Part shown: one piece after another, positions 1 to 8,950 of the stretch
Layout of the letters: each line of letters starts with the position of its first letter
Numbering within the stretch: position 1 is the first letter of the stretch
Source: PZPK01 sp965230795
Lineage (GTDB): Bacteria > Pseudomonadota > Gammaproteobacteria > Pseudomonadales > Oleiphilaceae
Length of the DNA: 64,000 nucleotides
NCBI GenBank assembly: GCA_965230795.1
Contig: OZ246020.1
Span: 4,092,001 to 4,156,000, forward strand
Direction: 5' to 3'
Notes under the pieces: generated by a model
Told to the model about the DNA's origin: nothing
Seen by the model: the letters and a program-made list of their open reading frames with translations, nothing else
Databases searched by the model: none
Made by a program: the position numbers and the translations under genes

Positions 1-43
1 CACCAACTTCATCGTTTATTTACCTCTGGAGTTAGACACATGA
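1..43 (+). CDS. glnL: Nitrogen regulation sensor kinase NtrB, C-terminal end only
   Basis: The second frame from the window edge is open for 13 codons and ends with TGA at 41-43; it reads TNFIVYLPLELDT. The F-x-V/I-Y-L-P ending is the usual last strand of the histidine-kinase ATPase domain in NtrB (GlnL). The stop overlaps the glnG start as ATGA, the translational coupling expected of a glnL-glnG operon. NtrB phosphorylates or dephosphorylates NtrC in response to PII signalling. Only the tail is visible, so the identity rests on this motif and on the neighbour. Confidence 0.7.
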   Translation, partial: TNFIVYLPLELDT

Positions 44-1470
44 CCACGAACTCACTGGTCTGGATTATTGACGACGACCGATCGATACGCTGGGTGCTGG
101 AAAAAGCGCTGCAAAAGGAAAACTATGATATTCATGCCTTCGAAAGCGGCGAGGGTGTGCTGGAACAGCTGGATCGAGAAACCCCTGATGCAATCATCAG
201 TGATATCCGTATGCCGGGTATTGATGGTCTCGAATTGCTCAATCAGATTCAGGAAAAACGACCTGATGTCCCTGTAATCATCATGACGGCGCATTCCGAT
301 CTGGATAGCGCAGTAACCTCGTACCAGAGTGGCGCCTTCGAATACCTCCCGAAACCTTTCGACCTGGACGATGCCGTCGCGCTGACCAAACGCGCAATTG
401 CCCATTCACAGGAACAAAAAGCCCGGAATAATAACCAGTCCCAGGACCTGCCCAACGAAAGCACCGAGATTATTGGCGAAGCACCCGCCATGCAGGAAGT
501 GTTTCGGGCCATAGGTCGCCTGTCTCAATCCAATATCACCGTGCTCATCAATGGTGAATCCGGAACCGGCAAGGAACTGGTTGCACGCGCTTTGCATATG
601 CACAGCCCTCGCGCCAGTCAGTCCTTTATCGCCCTGAATATGGCAGCCATTCCCAAGGACCTGATCGAGTCGGAATTATTTGGTCACGAAAAAGGTTCAT
701 TTACCGGCGCCGGAGGCCAACGGACCGGTCGCTTTGAACAGGCCAATGGCGGCACTCTGTTTCTCGATGAAATTGGTGATATGCCTGCGGACACCCAGAC
801 CCGACTGTTGCGTGTACTGGCCGACGGTGAATTCTACCGCGTCGGCGGTACCACACCGGTCAAGGTAGATGTACGGATCATTGCCGCCACGCATCAGAAT
901 CTAGAAAAGCTGGTTCAGGCCGGATCCTTCCGGGAAGACTTGTTCCATCGCTTGAATGTCATTCGCGTGCACTTGCCCAAGCTCAGTGATCGCCGCGAAG
1001 ACATTCCCAAACTGACCCAGTATTTTCTGAAAAAAGCCGCAGACGAACTCGCCGTTGAACCGAAAGTCCTGCGTCCGGAAACAGAAGAATACATGAGTGC
1101 ACTGGCCTGGCCAGGCAATGTCCGTCAACTGGAAAACACCTGTCGCTGGTTGACTGTCATGGCCAGTGGTCGGGATATTCATGTTTCAGATTTACCACCG
1201 GAACTGCTGGAACAGGAAAGCTCTGCACCAACAGGCAGTACCTGGCAGGAAGCCTTGCGCAAGTGGGCCGATCAGGAACTGAAAAAAGGCAAAAGCGCGG
1301 TTCTCGATGTCGCGGTACCGGAATTTGAGCGCATCATGATCGAAACCGCCCTCAGTCATACAGGAGGCCGCCGCCGCGATGCCTCATTGCTCCTCGGTTG
1401 GGGGCGCAATACCCTGACGCGCAAGATCAAGGAACTCGGCATGGGCTCAGATGACGAGGATGAGAGCTGA
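40..1470 (+). CDS. glnG: Nitrogen regulation response regulator NtrC
   Basis: A 476-residue sigma54-dependent activator; NtrC is usually about 470. The receiver domain spans about residues 1-125, with acidic D12/D13, phospho-acceptor D55 (SDIRMPG) and K105. The AAA+ domain carries Walker A GESGTGKE (172-179), the sigma54-contact loop GSFTGA (219-224) and a Walker B region ending LFLDEIGD. A Fis-type helix-turn-helix forms the last 40 residues. The ATG overlaps the glnL stop and follows a GGAG ribosome site. When phosphorylated by NtrB it activates nitrogen-scavenging promoters such as glnA. The gene ends at a clear terminator and converges on the MSHA operon. Confidence 0.97.
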   Translation: MTTNSLVWIIDDDRSIRWVLEKALQKENYDIHAFESGEGVLEQLDRETPDAIISDIRMPGIDGLELLNQIQEKRPDVPVIIMTAHSDLDSAVTSYQSGAFEYLPKPFDLDDAVALTKRAIAHSQEQKARNNNQSQDLPNESTEIIGEAPAMQEVFRAIGRLSQSNITVLINGESGTGKELVARALHMHSPRASQSFIALNMAAIPKDLIESELFGHEKGSFTGAGGQRTGRFEQANGGTLFLDEIGDMPADTQTRLLRVLADGEFYRVGGTTPVKVDVRIIAATHQNLEKLVQAGSFREDLFHRLNVIRVHLPKLSDRREDIPKLTQYFLKKAADELAVEPKVLRPETEEYMSALAWPGNVRQLENTCRWLTVMASGRDIHVSDLPPELLEQESSAPTGSTWQEALRKWADQELKKGKSAVLDVAVPEFERIMIETALSHTGGRRRDASLLLGWGRNTLTRKIKELGMGSDDEDES

Positions 1471-1507
1471 GTCATTTCTTTTTGCGCCAACAGGCGTGTT
1501 TTAGATA

Positions 1508-1531
1508 GGGGGCGTGTATCGCCCCTTTTTC
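1508..1531 (+). terminator. Rho-independent terminator of glnLG
   Basis: A 6-bp GC stem (GGGGCG / CGCCCC, 1509-1514 and 1520-1525) with a 5-base loop is followed by five T residues, 40 bases after the glnG stop. It is a textbook intrinsic terminator for the plus-strand operon. Confidence 0.9.
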
Positions 1532-1960
1532 TTGATCAAAAATCACGACGCAAGTGTCCGGTCGCTCTCCCCAGACGGAGGGTCGGTACTGGTGGGATCT
1601 CACGCTGTCGGGTGCTTGAGATGAAAAGTCCCTGCGGCGAACTCACCGATTGGACACCCTACCCCTGTGAATGGCTGAGCGAAGCAGGAAAAATCAGATT
1701 CAAGCGCTGGCATGTTTGAGCCGAAGGCGAGTTTGTCAGCGCGCTGATTTTACCGAGGCGCGAAGAAACCGCGAAGCGGCCATGAGCCGGGGGCGCACTT
1801 TTCCGCTTCGGTTTTGTGCGAACTAAACGGAAGTAAAAAGGTTTGTATCAAGACAAAGGAGGGATGGGGAAACTCTCGCGCAAAAGGGAAGAAAAGACAT
1901 TTTGCATTAAAACAAACATGGCATGCGCATCTGAACTATCAAACAACAATTCGGGAGCCC
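1531..1960. other. Gene-free region with nested inverted repeat
   Basis: No credible gene is present between the glnG terminator and the mshQ stop. The stretch holds a nested inverted repeat: AAAATCAG (1690-1697) pairs with CTGATTTT (1744-1751), GCGCTGGCA (1704-1712) pairs with TGTCAGCGC (1734-1742, one G-U), and GCC-GAA-GGC closes the tip at 1720-1728. The sentence from the GCTGGCATGTTTGAG block to the GAGTTTGTCAGC block resembles a recurring non-coding element I recall from other gammaproteobacterial intergenic regions; that recall was not checked. A 93-codon frame at 1814-2095 runs into mshQ and looks spurious. Confidence 0.6.
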
Positions 1961-4900
1961 CTAGGGTTGAACTTCCCGCCAATAGATAATGCGGTCATGG
2001 CCTCGATACTGGCCGAAGGTGGCACTGGCTGCCGGGGGATCATCCATCGAACCATCACCATCCCAATCATGTCGCAGCCATTCCAGGCTACTTAAATCCA
2101 CAGCGATGCCAACGCTACCGGTATTGCCGGCTCCCGGCTGGGAAAACTGAAACCCTGCCTCACCGTTGCTCACCGTTCCATTGTAATCGAAATCACTGCT
2201 GCCACTGGCTACCGTAATGCCATCATAAGGTGCGGCCACCCCATTACCGTCCGTATCCGTTACGCTCATCATCGCCGGAAGCACAGTACAGCTATCGTCA
2301 TTATTGAGCACATAGCTTCCACCCGCGTCCAGGTATTCAATTCCGGAAATCATGGAGAGGGTTTCCGTTTCCGGGCCATATACATTCTGCATAAAGAAGC
2401 GCCCATAGCGCATCTCGATAGCAGCGGGAGTCCAGGCTGGAGAGGTACTGGTTGCCACGCCATCTGAATCACTGATCGTGCCAGAACCGATGCTCAGATC
2501 CGCGTCAAAAGCCGCTACCTCTGCATTGGCATTCTTGTCGTATTGATACAGGTCGCCATTGTTGAACTGGTAATCCATGCGTCCTGGCGTGCCACTGGCA
2601 GACAAGCTTCCCAGTAGTGGCGTGACGGAAACTGTGAGCGCGTTGATCCCGTCGGCACCGATTCGCGAGCCATCCTCGGCAGGAAAAACACGCGATACAT
2701 CTGACGCTGTCAGCTTCATGTAATCGCTGTCCAGCGTGTAGTTCTGCGTGATGGCACCGCCGACATTGCGGGCGGACAGTGTCATCCCCGGCAATGTTTG
2801 ATAAGTAACGTTTTCGCCAATATACGCAAAGCCATTGCAGACAGCCTGGAATGCACCATCGCTGACGCTATCGACACTGAAGTAATCCGGTATGAATCGG
2901 CCCAGCGCCGGGGCACTGCCCTGTACATCGGCTGCGCTGTCAGCCAGATAATTGTTCATCTGCGCCGTCAAATTGATGATGCCCACTTCATCCCAGCTCA
3001 TGGCCACTGTGGCCTGGCCGGCCACAAAATCTGATGCGGCACCGCCCACTGTTAATGTTGGTGATGTCAGGCTTCCACTGACACCCGTAGCCGGAGCGCT
3101 CAAACTGTGGCTGAAGCCCAGGGATGAAGCCAGATCCTCCTGACCAAAATTCAGCGTGACGGCATTATCCGTTATATCCGCCGAAGCATCCGGATTGCCA
3201 TCGTTATCTGCATCATCCGCTGCCTGCCAGAGCACTGCCCGCACCTGGGTAGTAAAACTTTCACCCGCCGCGACAAAGACACTATCGTCATCGTCAAAAG
3301 CGAGACTGGTATTGCTACCGGTGGAGTTATTCAGATTGCTGTCATCGGACCAATCTGCTGCCCGTTGCCCGCCAAAATCCAGATCAAAGCCAAACGGTCT
3401 GACCACAAAGGCATTGCTGGCACCATCGAGCGTAAAGGCGGGATCATCTCCATTCGCCGCCACATCAATCCGGGCATGCAGACGAATCTCTCCAGCGTCA
3501 TCATATTGAAACGAAAAGTCTGCTTCTCCCGAGGCGTCAAAGCTCATCGACACCGGTGTGTAGCTAAGCGCCGCACCATCGTTGTTGCGTTGAATGGTCT
3601 CGGTCGCAGCTGAAGTAAACTGCAGTAAATTGGAGCCAGAGCAGCTCGTCGGGTCATGGCACTCGTAAGCAATTTCAACATCCCGTGTTCCCTGCAAGGC
3701 AGCTTCACAGGCGCCGGTATCTGTGTTGGTTCTAACGGCTCTCAGATTCAAACTTTGGTCTCCAGGAGCATCATCGGAAGGTTTGCCGGAGATCTGGGTA
3801 CCGATAGGTGTGGTATCGGTATTGGAACCGTTGGCATAAAAACGGAAAGCCGTATCCACAAAATCAAGACTCGGATCTTCACTGCCCCCGTCATCAATGT
3901 CCGTGCGACTGCCATCACTGACATCGATATCGATATCGCTCAGGGGAGAGGTCTGGGCAATCGCGAAAGTCACCGAACTGTCGCCGGCAAGAATAGTGGG
4001 GCTCGCCGGAGAGATCGATTCAACCGCAGGCGATGTCGTGATGCTTAAGGGGGTATTACTGCCAACAGTAACCGGATTATGGGAACCATCATGGGCGGTG
4101 ACGGTAACGGTTTCTGCCTCACAGGTAATGCCGGTACCACTGTGAGAGATATGATAGTGGTCGATCAGGCTGTAATCGTCGATTGGTTGGGCGGCACAGA
4201 TTTGCAGGTTTTCAATTTCGTGGATATTGGTCGCTCCACCCGTTGAACCGGTAAAGGACACCACCCAGTTTTCCGGTACCGCTGCCTGGCTCGGATTGAC
4301 AGTAAAGATATCGAAACTCGGGATCACTTCCACATAGCCGGAGCCGGTATCGCGTTCCACCGAGGCATAGGCCTCGTTTCCGCCCATGGTGTGATCAATG
4401 ACTATTCGATAGCGATGTCCGGGGCCCTGTGTACTACCACCCTGATCGACTCCCGGACTCAACGTGCCGGAACTTGCCAGGAAGTTATACCCGGTCTGTC
4501 CACTACCGGACCCACGCAAGGCAATGGCATCACGCCGGAAACCGACACCACCGCTTTTACCCTCATTAGGATTGGAGAAGTTTCCGTATTCATCAATACC
4601 GACACCCAGCCAGCCACCTGCAAAACCCGAATTACCATTGTTACGCTGGGCATAGCCAAGTGCACCGCCATAACTGCCTGGCACCGGTGTAATGGAAGCA
4701 TCGGAAAACGTAACCGCCACACCATCCGCCCCCGAGCCGTTATAGGCATAAAAATCAAATTCCACTTCAATGCGGTTTTCCGCACCAGGGAATTGCAGCA
4801 GCAAGTTTGCGACGGTCGCGACATTGCCACTGTTATCTGTGAGTCTCAAAGCGCCGTCGCGCACAACACGCGGCACGCCAAAACTGCCACTGCTGCCTGC

Positions 4901-6046
4901 GGCATACCAGTCACTGCTCAAAGCGCCGGGACCGGCAAAACCATCACTGTAGCAATTGGTCTGGCAATCCAGGCTAAAACTCTCACTGCTATCCGCCGCA
5001 ATCGCATTGCCGTCGAGATCTTCTACATTATTCACGGTAACCGTGTATTCGGTCAGATCATTCAGGCTGATGGCCGCGTTTAATACCACGCTCGTTGCCG
5101 TGCTCAAACTGACATTGTTGAGCGCGATAGTCGAACCCGCCCTATTGACCAGTTGATAGTTTGCCACGTTCTCTGCGCTCGCAGCGTCTATCGACTCGCT
5201 AAAGGTAATGGTGATCTCTTCCATGGCAATGCAGGAACCGGCCACTGACACAATTTCAGGCGCACTGGCTCCTGGCGTCAGGGCCACCAGATGCCCAATG
5301 GCATCATCGCTATTGGTCGTAGCTGTTCCGACGCGATCCCCCGTCGCACCGGGACCAGCAAACAGCTCCCATGCAGCCATCGCGGTAATGCCATTGTTAT
5401 CACCTCCACTTTCATGATCATAAGCCTCGGTCATGCCGACACCGGCAAAGAAAGACTCGTTGCCGGCTTCCAGACTATAGAACGCCACCAGCATTGCGCC
5501 GGCAGTGGAAGTGGTAACAGAGGGCGCGGTCACACTACTCCAGCTCATTCCGGTTCGAGCGTTGTGAGCATCAACTGGAGACGCGGTATCAACACCCCGA
5601 AACACCAGCATGCCCATGGCGTAGCGACGATTACCCGTTTCGTCGAAATCCCATTCATAACTACGGCCCGCATCACTGGCATTGGCAACGCGGTAATAGA
5701 CCGACTGCAAGACATCGTCGTCACGCTCCTGAGAACCAATCTGCGTCCAGCCGGAAGGCATCGTTACTCCGTCACTGCCACTGCGATTGCGAATCGCCAC
5801 CTGCACAATCAGTAAATCATCTGACTGCGCCGAACCGGGCACCGATAAAGAGGCGCGATCATCATTGCCGCGATCGGTGGTGGAGGCGACAAATGTAATC
5901 TCGGCGGCTGCCGGGCCTATATGGCAAACCGCGATAAGCCATAGCATGAACGTCAACAGGTGCCGAAGCGAAATCCCCCGAAAATCCTTCGAGGCATTCT
6001 GTCCTTTGCCCAGATCCCTGCATATGCCAGCATCTGCACTAGTCAC
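1961..6046 (-). CDS. mshQ: MSHA biogenesis protein MshQ, large lectin-like secreted protein
   Basis: A 1361-residue exported protein, last gene of the MSHA operon. The hydrophobic signal segment lies at about residues 29-45 with likely cleavage after A48 (GPAAA-E). The N-terminal third is a beta-rich surface domain, followed at about 255-350 by an Ig-like/SwmB-type region (SCIAMEEITITFSESID). A concanavalin/LamG-like domain spans about 365-600 (FDFYAYNGSGADGVAVTF, then GYAQR and GVGIDEYGNF). The long C-terminal part resembles the MshQ/DUF6701 region. The start is GTG, overlapping the mshP stop by 8 bases with AGGTGAGGG upstream. By position it is a candidate pilus-associated adhesin, but its exact role is not established. 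No convincing terminator follows it. Confidence 0.85.
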   Translation of the reverse strand: MTSADAGICRDLGKGQNASKDFRGISLRHLLTFMLWLIAVCHIGPAAAEITFVASTTDRGNDDRASLSVPGSAQSDDLLIVQVAIRNRSGSDGVTMPSGWTQIGSQERDDDVLQSVYYRVANASDAGRSYEWDFDETGNRRYAMGMLVFRGVDTASPVDAHNARTGMSWSSVTAPSVTTSTAGAMLVAFYSLEAGNESFFAGVGMTEAYDHESGGDNNGITAMAAWELFAGPGATGDRVGTATTNSDDAIGHLVALTPGASAPEIVSVAGSCIAMEEITITFSESIDAASAENVANYQLVNRAGSTIALNNVSLSTATSVVLNAAISLNDLTEYTVTVNNVEDLDGNAIAADSSESFSLDCQTNCYSDGFAGPGALSSDWYAAGSSGSFGVPRVVRDGALRLTDNSGNVATVANLLLQFPGAENRIEVEFDFYAYNGSGADGVAVTFSDASITPVPGSYGGALGYAQRNNGNSGFAGGWLGVGIDEYGNFSNPNEGKSGGVGFRRDAIALRGSGSGQTGYNFLASSGTLSPGVDQGGSTQGPGHRYRIVIDHTMGGNEAYASVERDTGSGYVEVIPSFDIFTVNPSQAAVPENWVVSFTGSTGGATNIHEIENLQICAAQPIDDYSLIDHYHISHSGTGITCEAETVTVTAHDGSHNPVTVGSNTPLSITTSPAVESISPASPTILAGDSSVTFAIAQTSPLSDIDIDVSDGSRTDIDDGGSEDPSLDFVDTAFRFYANGSNTDTTPIGTQISGKPSDDAPGDQSLNLRAVRTNTDTGACEAALQGTRDVEIAYECHDPTSCSGSNLLQFTSAATETIQRNNDGAALSYTPVSMSFDASGEADFSFQYDDAGEIRLHARIDVAANGDDPAFTLDGASNAFVVRPFGFDLDFGGQRAADWSDDSNLNNSTGSNTSLAFDDDDSVFVAAGESFTTQVRAVLWQAADDADNDGNPDASADITDNAVTLNFGQEDLASSLGFSHSLSAPATGVSGSLTSPTLTVGGAASDFVAGQATVAMSWDEVGIINLTAQMNNYLADSAADVQGSAPALGRFIPDYFSVDSVSDGAFQAVCNGFAYIGENVTYQTLPGMTLSARNVGGAITQNYTLDSDYMKLTASDVSRVFPAEDGSRIGADGINALTVSVTPLLGSLSASGTPGRMDYQFNNGDLYQYDKNANAEVAAFDADLSIGSGTISDSDGVATSTSPAWTPAAIEMRYGRFFMQNVYGPETETLSMISGIEYLDAGGSYVLNNDDSCTVLPAMMSVTDTDGNGVAAPYDGITVASGSSDFDYNGTVSNGEAGFQFSQPGAGNTGSVGIAVDLSSLEWLRHDWDGDGSMDDPPAASATFGQYRGHDRIIYWREVQP

Positions 6047-6497
6047 TGCGCGCCCTCACCTGAATCGACCGACGCGCCTGCTCAAACCCACTGCCACAGG
6101 TAGCGGTACTGGTCACTGTGTAATAACTAAGGCCATCCACATCGACCTGATCACAATTCAGATCCACAGAACAATTATCCAGCCCCGGATTCGTACCGGA
6201 AGCATCATAGTCTATGGCCGCCAGCGTACCGCTGCAGGCGACTCCTCCCACAAAAATACGATTAAGCGCAACCTGAGCACCACTTTCCGCCGCATAAAAG
6301 GCTTTCTGCGAATGAAAGTCCTGCCCAAAGCCTCTTACTGAGGTCTCGTTCAACTCACTCATGGCGACCACTATGATGGCCAGAATCGAGATCAGAAAAA
6401 CAGTTGCCGGCAAACCCAGGCCCGATTGATAGCCCGGCATCACGCGTGATGGCGGTTTACCTATGGGCAACCTTGACTTCGAAACATCAGGGGACAT
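6039..6497 (-). CDS. mshP: MSHA biogenesis protein MshP, PilX-like
   Basis: A 152-residue protein. The ATG at 6497 is chosen over upstream in-frame codons because GGAGGT lies nine bases before it and it overlaps the mshO end by 11 bases. A single membrane segment at about residues 29-46 is followed by the FYAAESGAQ motif typical of PilX/MshP proteins (FQSQKAFYAAESGA-like), then a short domain with four to five cysteines that could form disulfides. PilX-family proteins are pilus-associated minor components exported with the pilins. The coding region overlaps mshQ. Confidence 0.87.
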   Translation of the reverse strand: MSPDVSKSRLPIGKPPSRVMPGYQSGLGLPATVFLISILAIIVVAMSELNETSVRGFGQDFHSQKAFYAAESGAQVALNRIFVGGVACSGTLAAIDYDASGTNPGLDNCSVDLNCDQVDVDGLSYYTVTSTATCGSGFEQARRSIQVRARSD

Positions 6498-7287
6498 TGC
6501 GAATCTGCACCTCCTGATTGATGGCCTGTCTGGCCGGAGAAGAGCCATCACCCACCACGTCAAAGTTCAAGGTGACCACTCCGTTTCGCGTCAAGGTGGC
6601 TGGCAGATAGTCAAAACTGCCATTGTCCAGGCGGCTGCCCATCACCGTTTGGTTGCTCAGGCCGCTCGTCGGCAAGCTGCTTTGAAAGCCATAGCCGCTA
6701 TAGCGATAAAGCAAACCGGCATCAAAGCAAAACATCACCGGCTGCTGCACCACATAAAGCCGGGATGTCGGAGAGTCAGTCAGAAACTGGTGAGTAGCGG
6801 CCAACTCCAGAATTTGCGCATTCGCCGTGGTGCCGGCGCTCAGCTGATCAATCAAGCCACTAATGGTACCGGGACTGGTCAGATCATACAGACCCGTTAG
6901 CGAACTGGGATAAACGGCGACCCGATCCTGGGCACTATCGATATCTGCATCGCTGTAATTGGGAAAAGGGACAATTTCGAAATTGTCCGCGGCGGCCAGC
7001 GTCGGCACACTCAAATAATCGGTTCCGGCGATGGAAGGAATAAACTCGATACAGGATTTATCGCCATTTAGTCGGATGCTGTTGGGCAGTGCATTCCGCA
7101 ATTCACGACTGACCTTTTCGGATACGATCCAGGCAATGGTCGCCAGCTGCTGTCTTTCACCGGTGTCGGCATAGCCTTGTACAGAGCGGCCGATAAAATT
7201 CGCAATGCCCACCCCAATAATACCGATGATCACAATGGTGACGATCAGCTCGATCAGGGTGAAGCCGTGCTGTAATCTGCCCGACAT
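6487..7287 (-). CDS. mshO: MSHA minor pilin MshO
   Basis: A 266-residue prepilin, longer than the major pilin, as is usual for MshO (PilW/GspJ-type). The class III signal reads HGFTLIELIVTIVIIGIIGVGI, with prepilin-peptidase cleavage expected between G8 and F9 and glutamate at mature position 5. The C-terminal domain is beta-rich. It probably joins MshB, C, D and P in a minor-pilin complex that primes assembly or caps the fibre. The start shares one base with the mshD stop, indicating tight coupling. Confidence 0.9.
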   Translation of the reverse strand: MSGRLQHGFTLIELIVTIVIIGIIGVGIANFIGRSVQGYADTGERQQLATIAWIVSEKVSRELRNALPNSIRLNGDKSCIEFIPSIAGTDYLSVPTLAAADNFEIVPFPNYSDADIDSAQDRVAVYPSSLTGLYDLTSPGTISGLIDQLSAGTTANAQILELAATHQFLTDSPTSRLYVVQQPVMFCFDAGLLYRYSGYGFQSSLPTSGLSNQTVMGSRLDNGSFDYLPATLTRNGVVTLNFDVVGDGSSPARQAINQEVQIRNVP

Positions 7288-7799
7288 CAGAAATTCCCCT
7301 TGTACACGGCGAAGGTGACCGGACCCTGATTCGGAGGCGTGATTTCCACCGTGATTTTTTTGGCATGATTGTCCGCTACCGTGCCGGTAGCACCCACAGT
7401 ATCACCGTCACATTCCACGCTCACCGCGACGGAGTAGTCGTTGTAAGAGGAATCGATGGTTCCGGCCAACAGTATCGGCGGAGAATCGAGAAGACCGTTG
7501 TAGTCATCCACATCGTTGTAGGTAGTCCGGGTCTCGGTACCATCGGCACCCAAGCTGGCACAGCTGGGATTGGTCACCGCCGGGATGCCCCCAACGGGCG
7601 CATTATGATCGTAGTTTTTCGCCAGAATCTCATCCAAGTATAGCTGGGCCAGTTTGAGAGATTTGTTGCGCCACAGTGGATCAGCGCTTTTCGAGATGGA
7701 AACACTAAACGAGCTCATTACCGCCACCATGGCGATAGAGATAATAACGATGGAAATCACCAGTTCCACCAGCGTCACACCAAGCTGCTTCTGTTTCAT
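7287..7799 (-). CDS. mshD: MSHA minor pilin MshD
   Basis: A 170-residue prepilin with N-terminus KQLGVTLVELVISIVIISIAMV; cleavage is expected after G7, leaving V in place of the usual F at mature position 1, with E at position 5. After the hydrophobic helix come the WRNKSLKLAQLYLDEILAKNYD segment characteristic of MshD/PilV-type minor pilins and a beta-rich domain. It overlaps mshC by four bases (ATGA) and mshO by one base. Confidence 0.9.
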   Translation of the reverse strand: MKQKQLGVTLVELVISIVIISIAMVAVMSSFSVSISKSADPLWRNKSLKLAQLYLDEILAKNYDHNAPVGGIPAVTNPSCASLGADGTETRTTYNDVDDYNGLLDSPPILLAGTIDSSYNDYSVAVSVECDGDTVGATGTVADNHAKKITVEITPPNQGPVTFAVYKGNF

Positions 7800-8308
7800 G
7801 ATGGACAGGCTCCAGTACTCTCATAGGCATAGCCTGAGGAGGATAAGCAGACACGGGAAGTCAAACCTCCGGAATCAAAGCGGATCTCGTGATTGCTGCC
7901 GGACACCAGCGAGGCCTCACTGTTCCAGGTGAAGGTTCGTGAACTGCCACTGCCCAGGCTGACGCCATCCACACGCAGTGTCCCATCCGATGCATCCTGA
8001 TCCATCACAAAGGGAGTCTGACCGGACTTGTTCAGGGTAAAGACCCATTGATCATCGCTGTTCACCGCGACTGTAAGACTGACCGGGTCGACATCGGCAC
8101 TCATGCCCAAAGCTACCTGCTGTCCCAACAGCGCCATCGAGATCAACTGGTCTTTGGCAATAAAGCCGGCATAGGCATCACGAGAGGAAAACAGGCTGGC
8201 CGCGCCGAAACTAAGAATACCGATCAGTACAATGACCATGACCAGCTCTACCAGAGTAAAGCCTTGCTGGTTTGTAATCGGGTTCGATGTGCGAAAATAT
8301 CGAATCAT
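7796..8308 (-). CDS. mshC: MSHA minor pilin MshC
   Basis: A 170-residue GspH/FimT-like prepilin. The leader ends QQG and mature sequence starts FTLVELVMVIVLIGILSFGA, with E at mature position 5. The C-terminal part contains the beta-strand domain and two cysteines (SRVCLSSS and STGACPS) able to form the pilin disulfide loop. It starts 50 bases downstream of mshA, beyond a terminator-type hairpin, so it is probably made at a lower level than the major pilin. Confidence 0.9.
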   Translation of the reverse strand: MIRYFRTSNPITNQQGFTLVELVMVIVLIGILSFGAASLFSSRDAYAGFIAKDQLISMALLGQQVALGMSADVDPVSLTVAVNSDDQWVFTLNKSGQTPFVMDQDASDGTLRVDGVSLGSGSSRTFTWNSEASLVSGSNHEIRFDSGGLTSRVCLSSSGYAYESTGACPS

Positions 8309-8313
8309 GGAGA

Positions 8314-8343
8314 CAAAAAAAGCGCCCGAAAGCGCTTTTTTCC
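8314..8343 (-). terminator. Terminator/attenuator between mshA and mshC
   Basis: Perfect 10-bp arms (AAAAAAGCGC 8316-8325 and GCGCTTTTTT 8332-8341) surround a 6-base loop. On the minus strand the hairpin ends in a run of T residues, as in an intrinsic terminator. It sits inside the operon, after the major pilin gene and before the minor pilins, so partial readthrough would give high MshA and low MshC/D/O/P/Q. That functional reading is inference. Confidence 0.8.
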
Positions 8344-8358
8344 TAACGACAGTTGTAA

Positions 8359-8823
8359 CTAGCAGCCAGTTGTAACGATCGCAATCGCTGGAACATCATC
8401 GGCAGCAGCCTCACTGTAAGTCACCTGACAGTCAGCTGGTGTAGATGCACCGTTCGCTTGGATCACCGCCTGAGTTGCCGTTGAGTTGGTAATATCAAAA
8501 TCATTAGCGCTGATCTGCGCCGCAGCCAGAATATCCTGCGTACCTTCAGTGGTGTCATTAACATCGGGATAACCGTTCACCAGGTTGATACTCAAGCCTT
8601 CCAGAGAGACGGTACCGGTTGCACCGGTCTGGTTACTCACCAAAGCATCCGCATGTGCAATAGCCGACGCCGACTTAATGGCACCAAAGGCACCCTGCAA
8701 TGATGCCGCACGGGCTTCAGTGCCCAGGTCTGCAAAACGTGGCAATGCGAAGGCGGACAGAATGCCCAGAATCACAATAACCATCACCAATTCGATAAGA
8801 GTAAAACCCGCCTGACGCTTCAT
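8359..8823 (-). CDS. mshA: MSHA major pilin MshA
   Basis: A 154-residue type IVa pilin precursor. The short leader MKRQAG precedes FTLIELVMVIVILGILSAFALPRFADL, with cleavage after G6, F at mature position 1 and E5. The PRFADLGTEAR stretch after the helix is typical of MshA and of MshB. Two cysteines near the C-terminus (DCQVTY and the final TTGC) would form the D-region disulfide. An AGGAG site lies upstream and a terminator-type hairpin downstream, and the preceding 127-base gap could hold its own promoter, all consistent with high expression of the main fibre subunit. Confidence 0.95.
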   Translation of the reverse strand: MKRQAGFTLIELVMVIVILGILSAFALPRFADLGTEARAASLQGAFGAIKSASAIAHADALVSNQTGATGTVSLEGLSINLVNGYPDVNDTTEGTQDILAAAQISANDFDITNSTATQAVIQANGASTPADCQVTYSEAAADDVPAIAIVTTGC

Positions 8824-8885
8824 TCTTGTAACTCCTGCTACACAGTAACTAGTTCTAAAATGGATTTAAGTAACAACTTACTTTA

Positions 8886-8914
8886 ACTATAGACATCAAC
8901 CACTTAAATTACAT
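8886..8914 (-). promoter_or_regulatory. Possible mshA promoter in the mshB-mshA gap
   Basis: Reading the minus strand, TATAGT (8886-8891) makes a good -10 hexamer, with ATGTAA (8909-8914) 17 bases upstream as a poor -35. Downstream at about 8862-8883 is a small perfect hairpin (AAGTAA / TTACTT). The gap is AT-rich and long for this operon. The call is weak because the -35 matches poorly. Confidence 0.3.
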
Positions 8915-8950
8915 AGTTTAATTGTTGGATTTTGTATCGCTTTATGTCTT

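Noticed and set aside
1814..2095. 93-codon open frame on the plus strand
   Set aside because: It runs through the end of mshQ on the other strand, has no ribosome site and no recognisable protein features.
4391..5083. 230-codon plus-strand frame inside mshQ
   Set aside because: Antisense to a well-supported gene; composition typical of a shadow frame.
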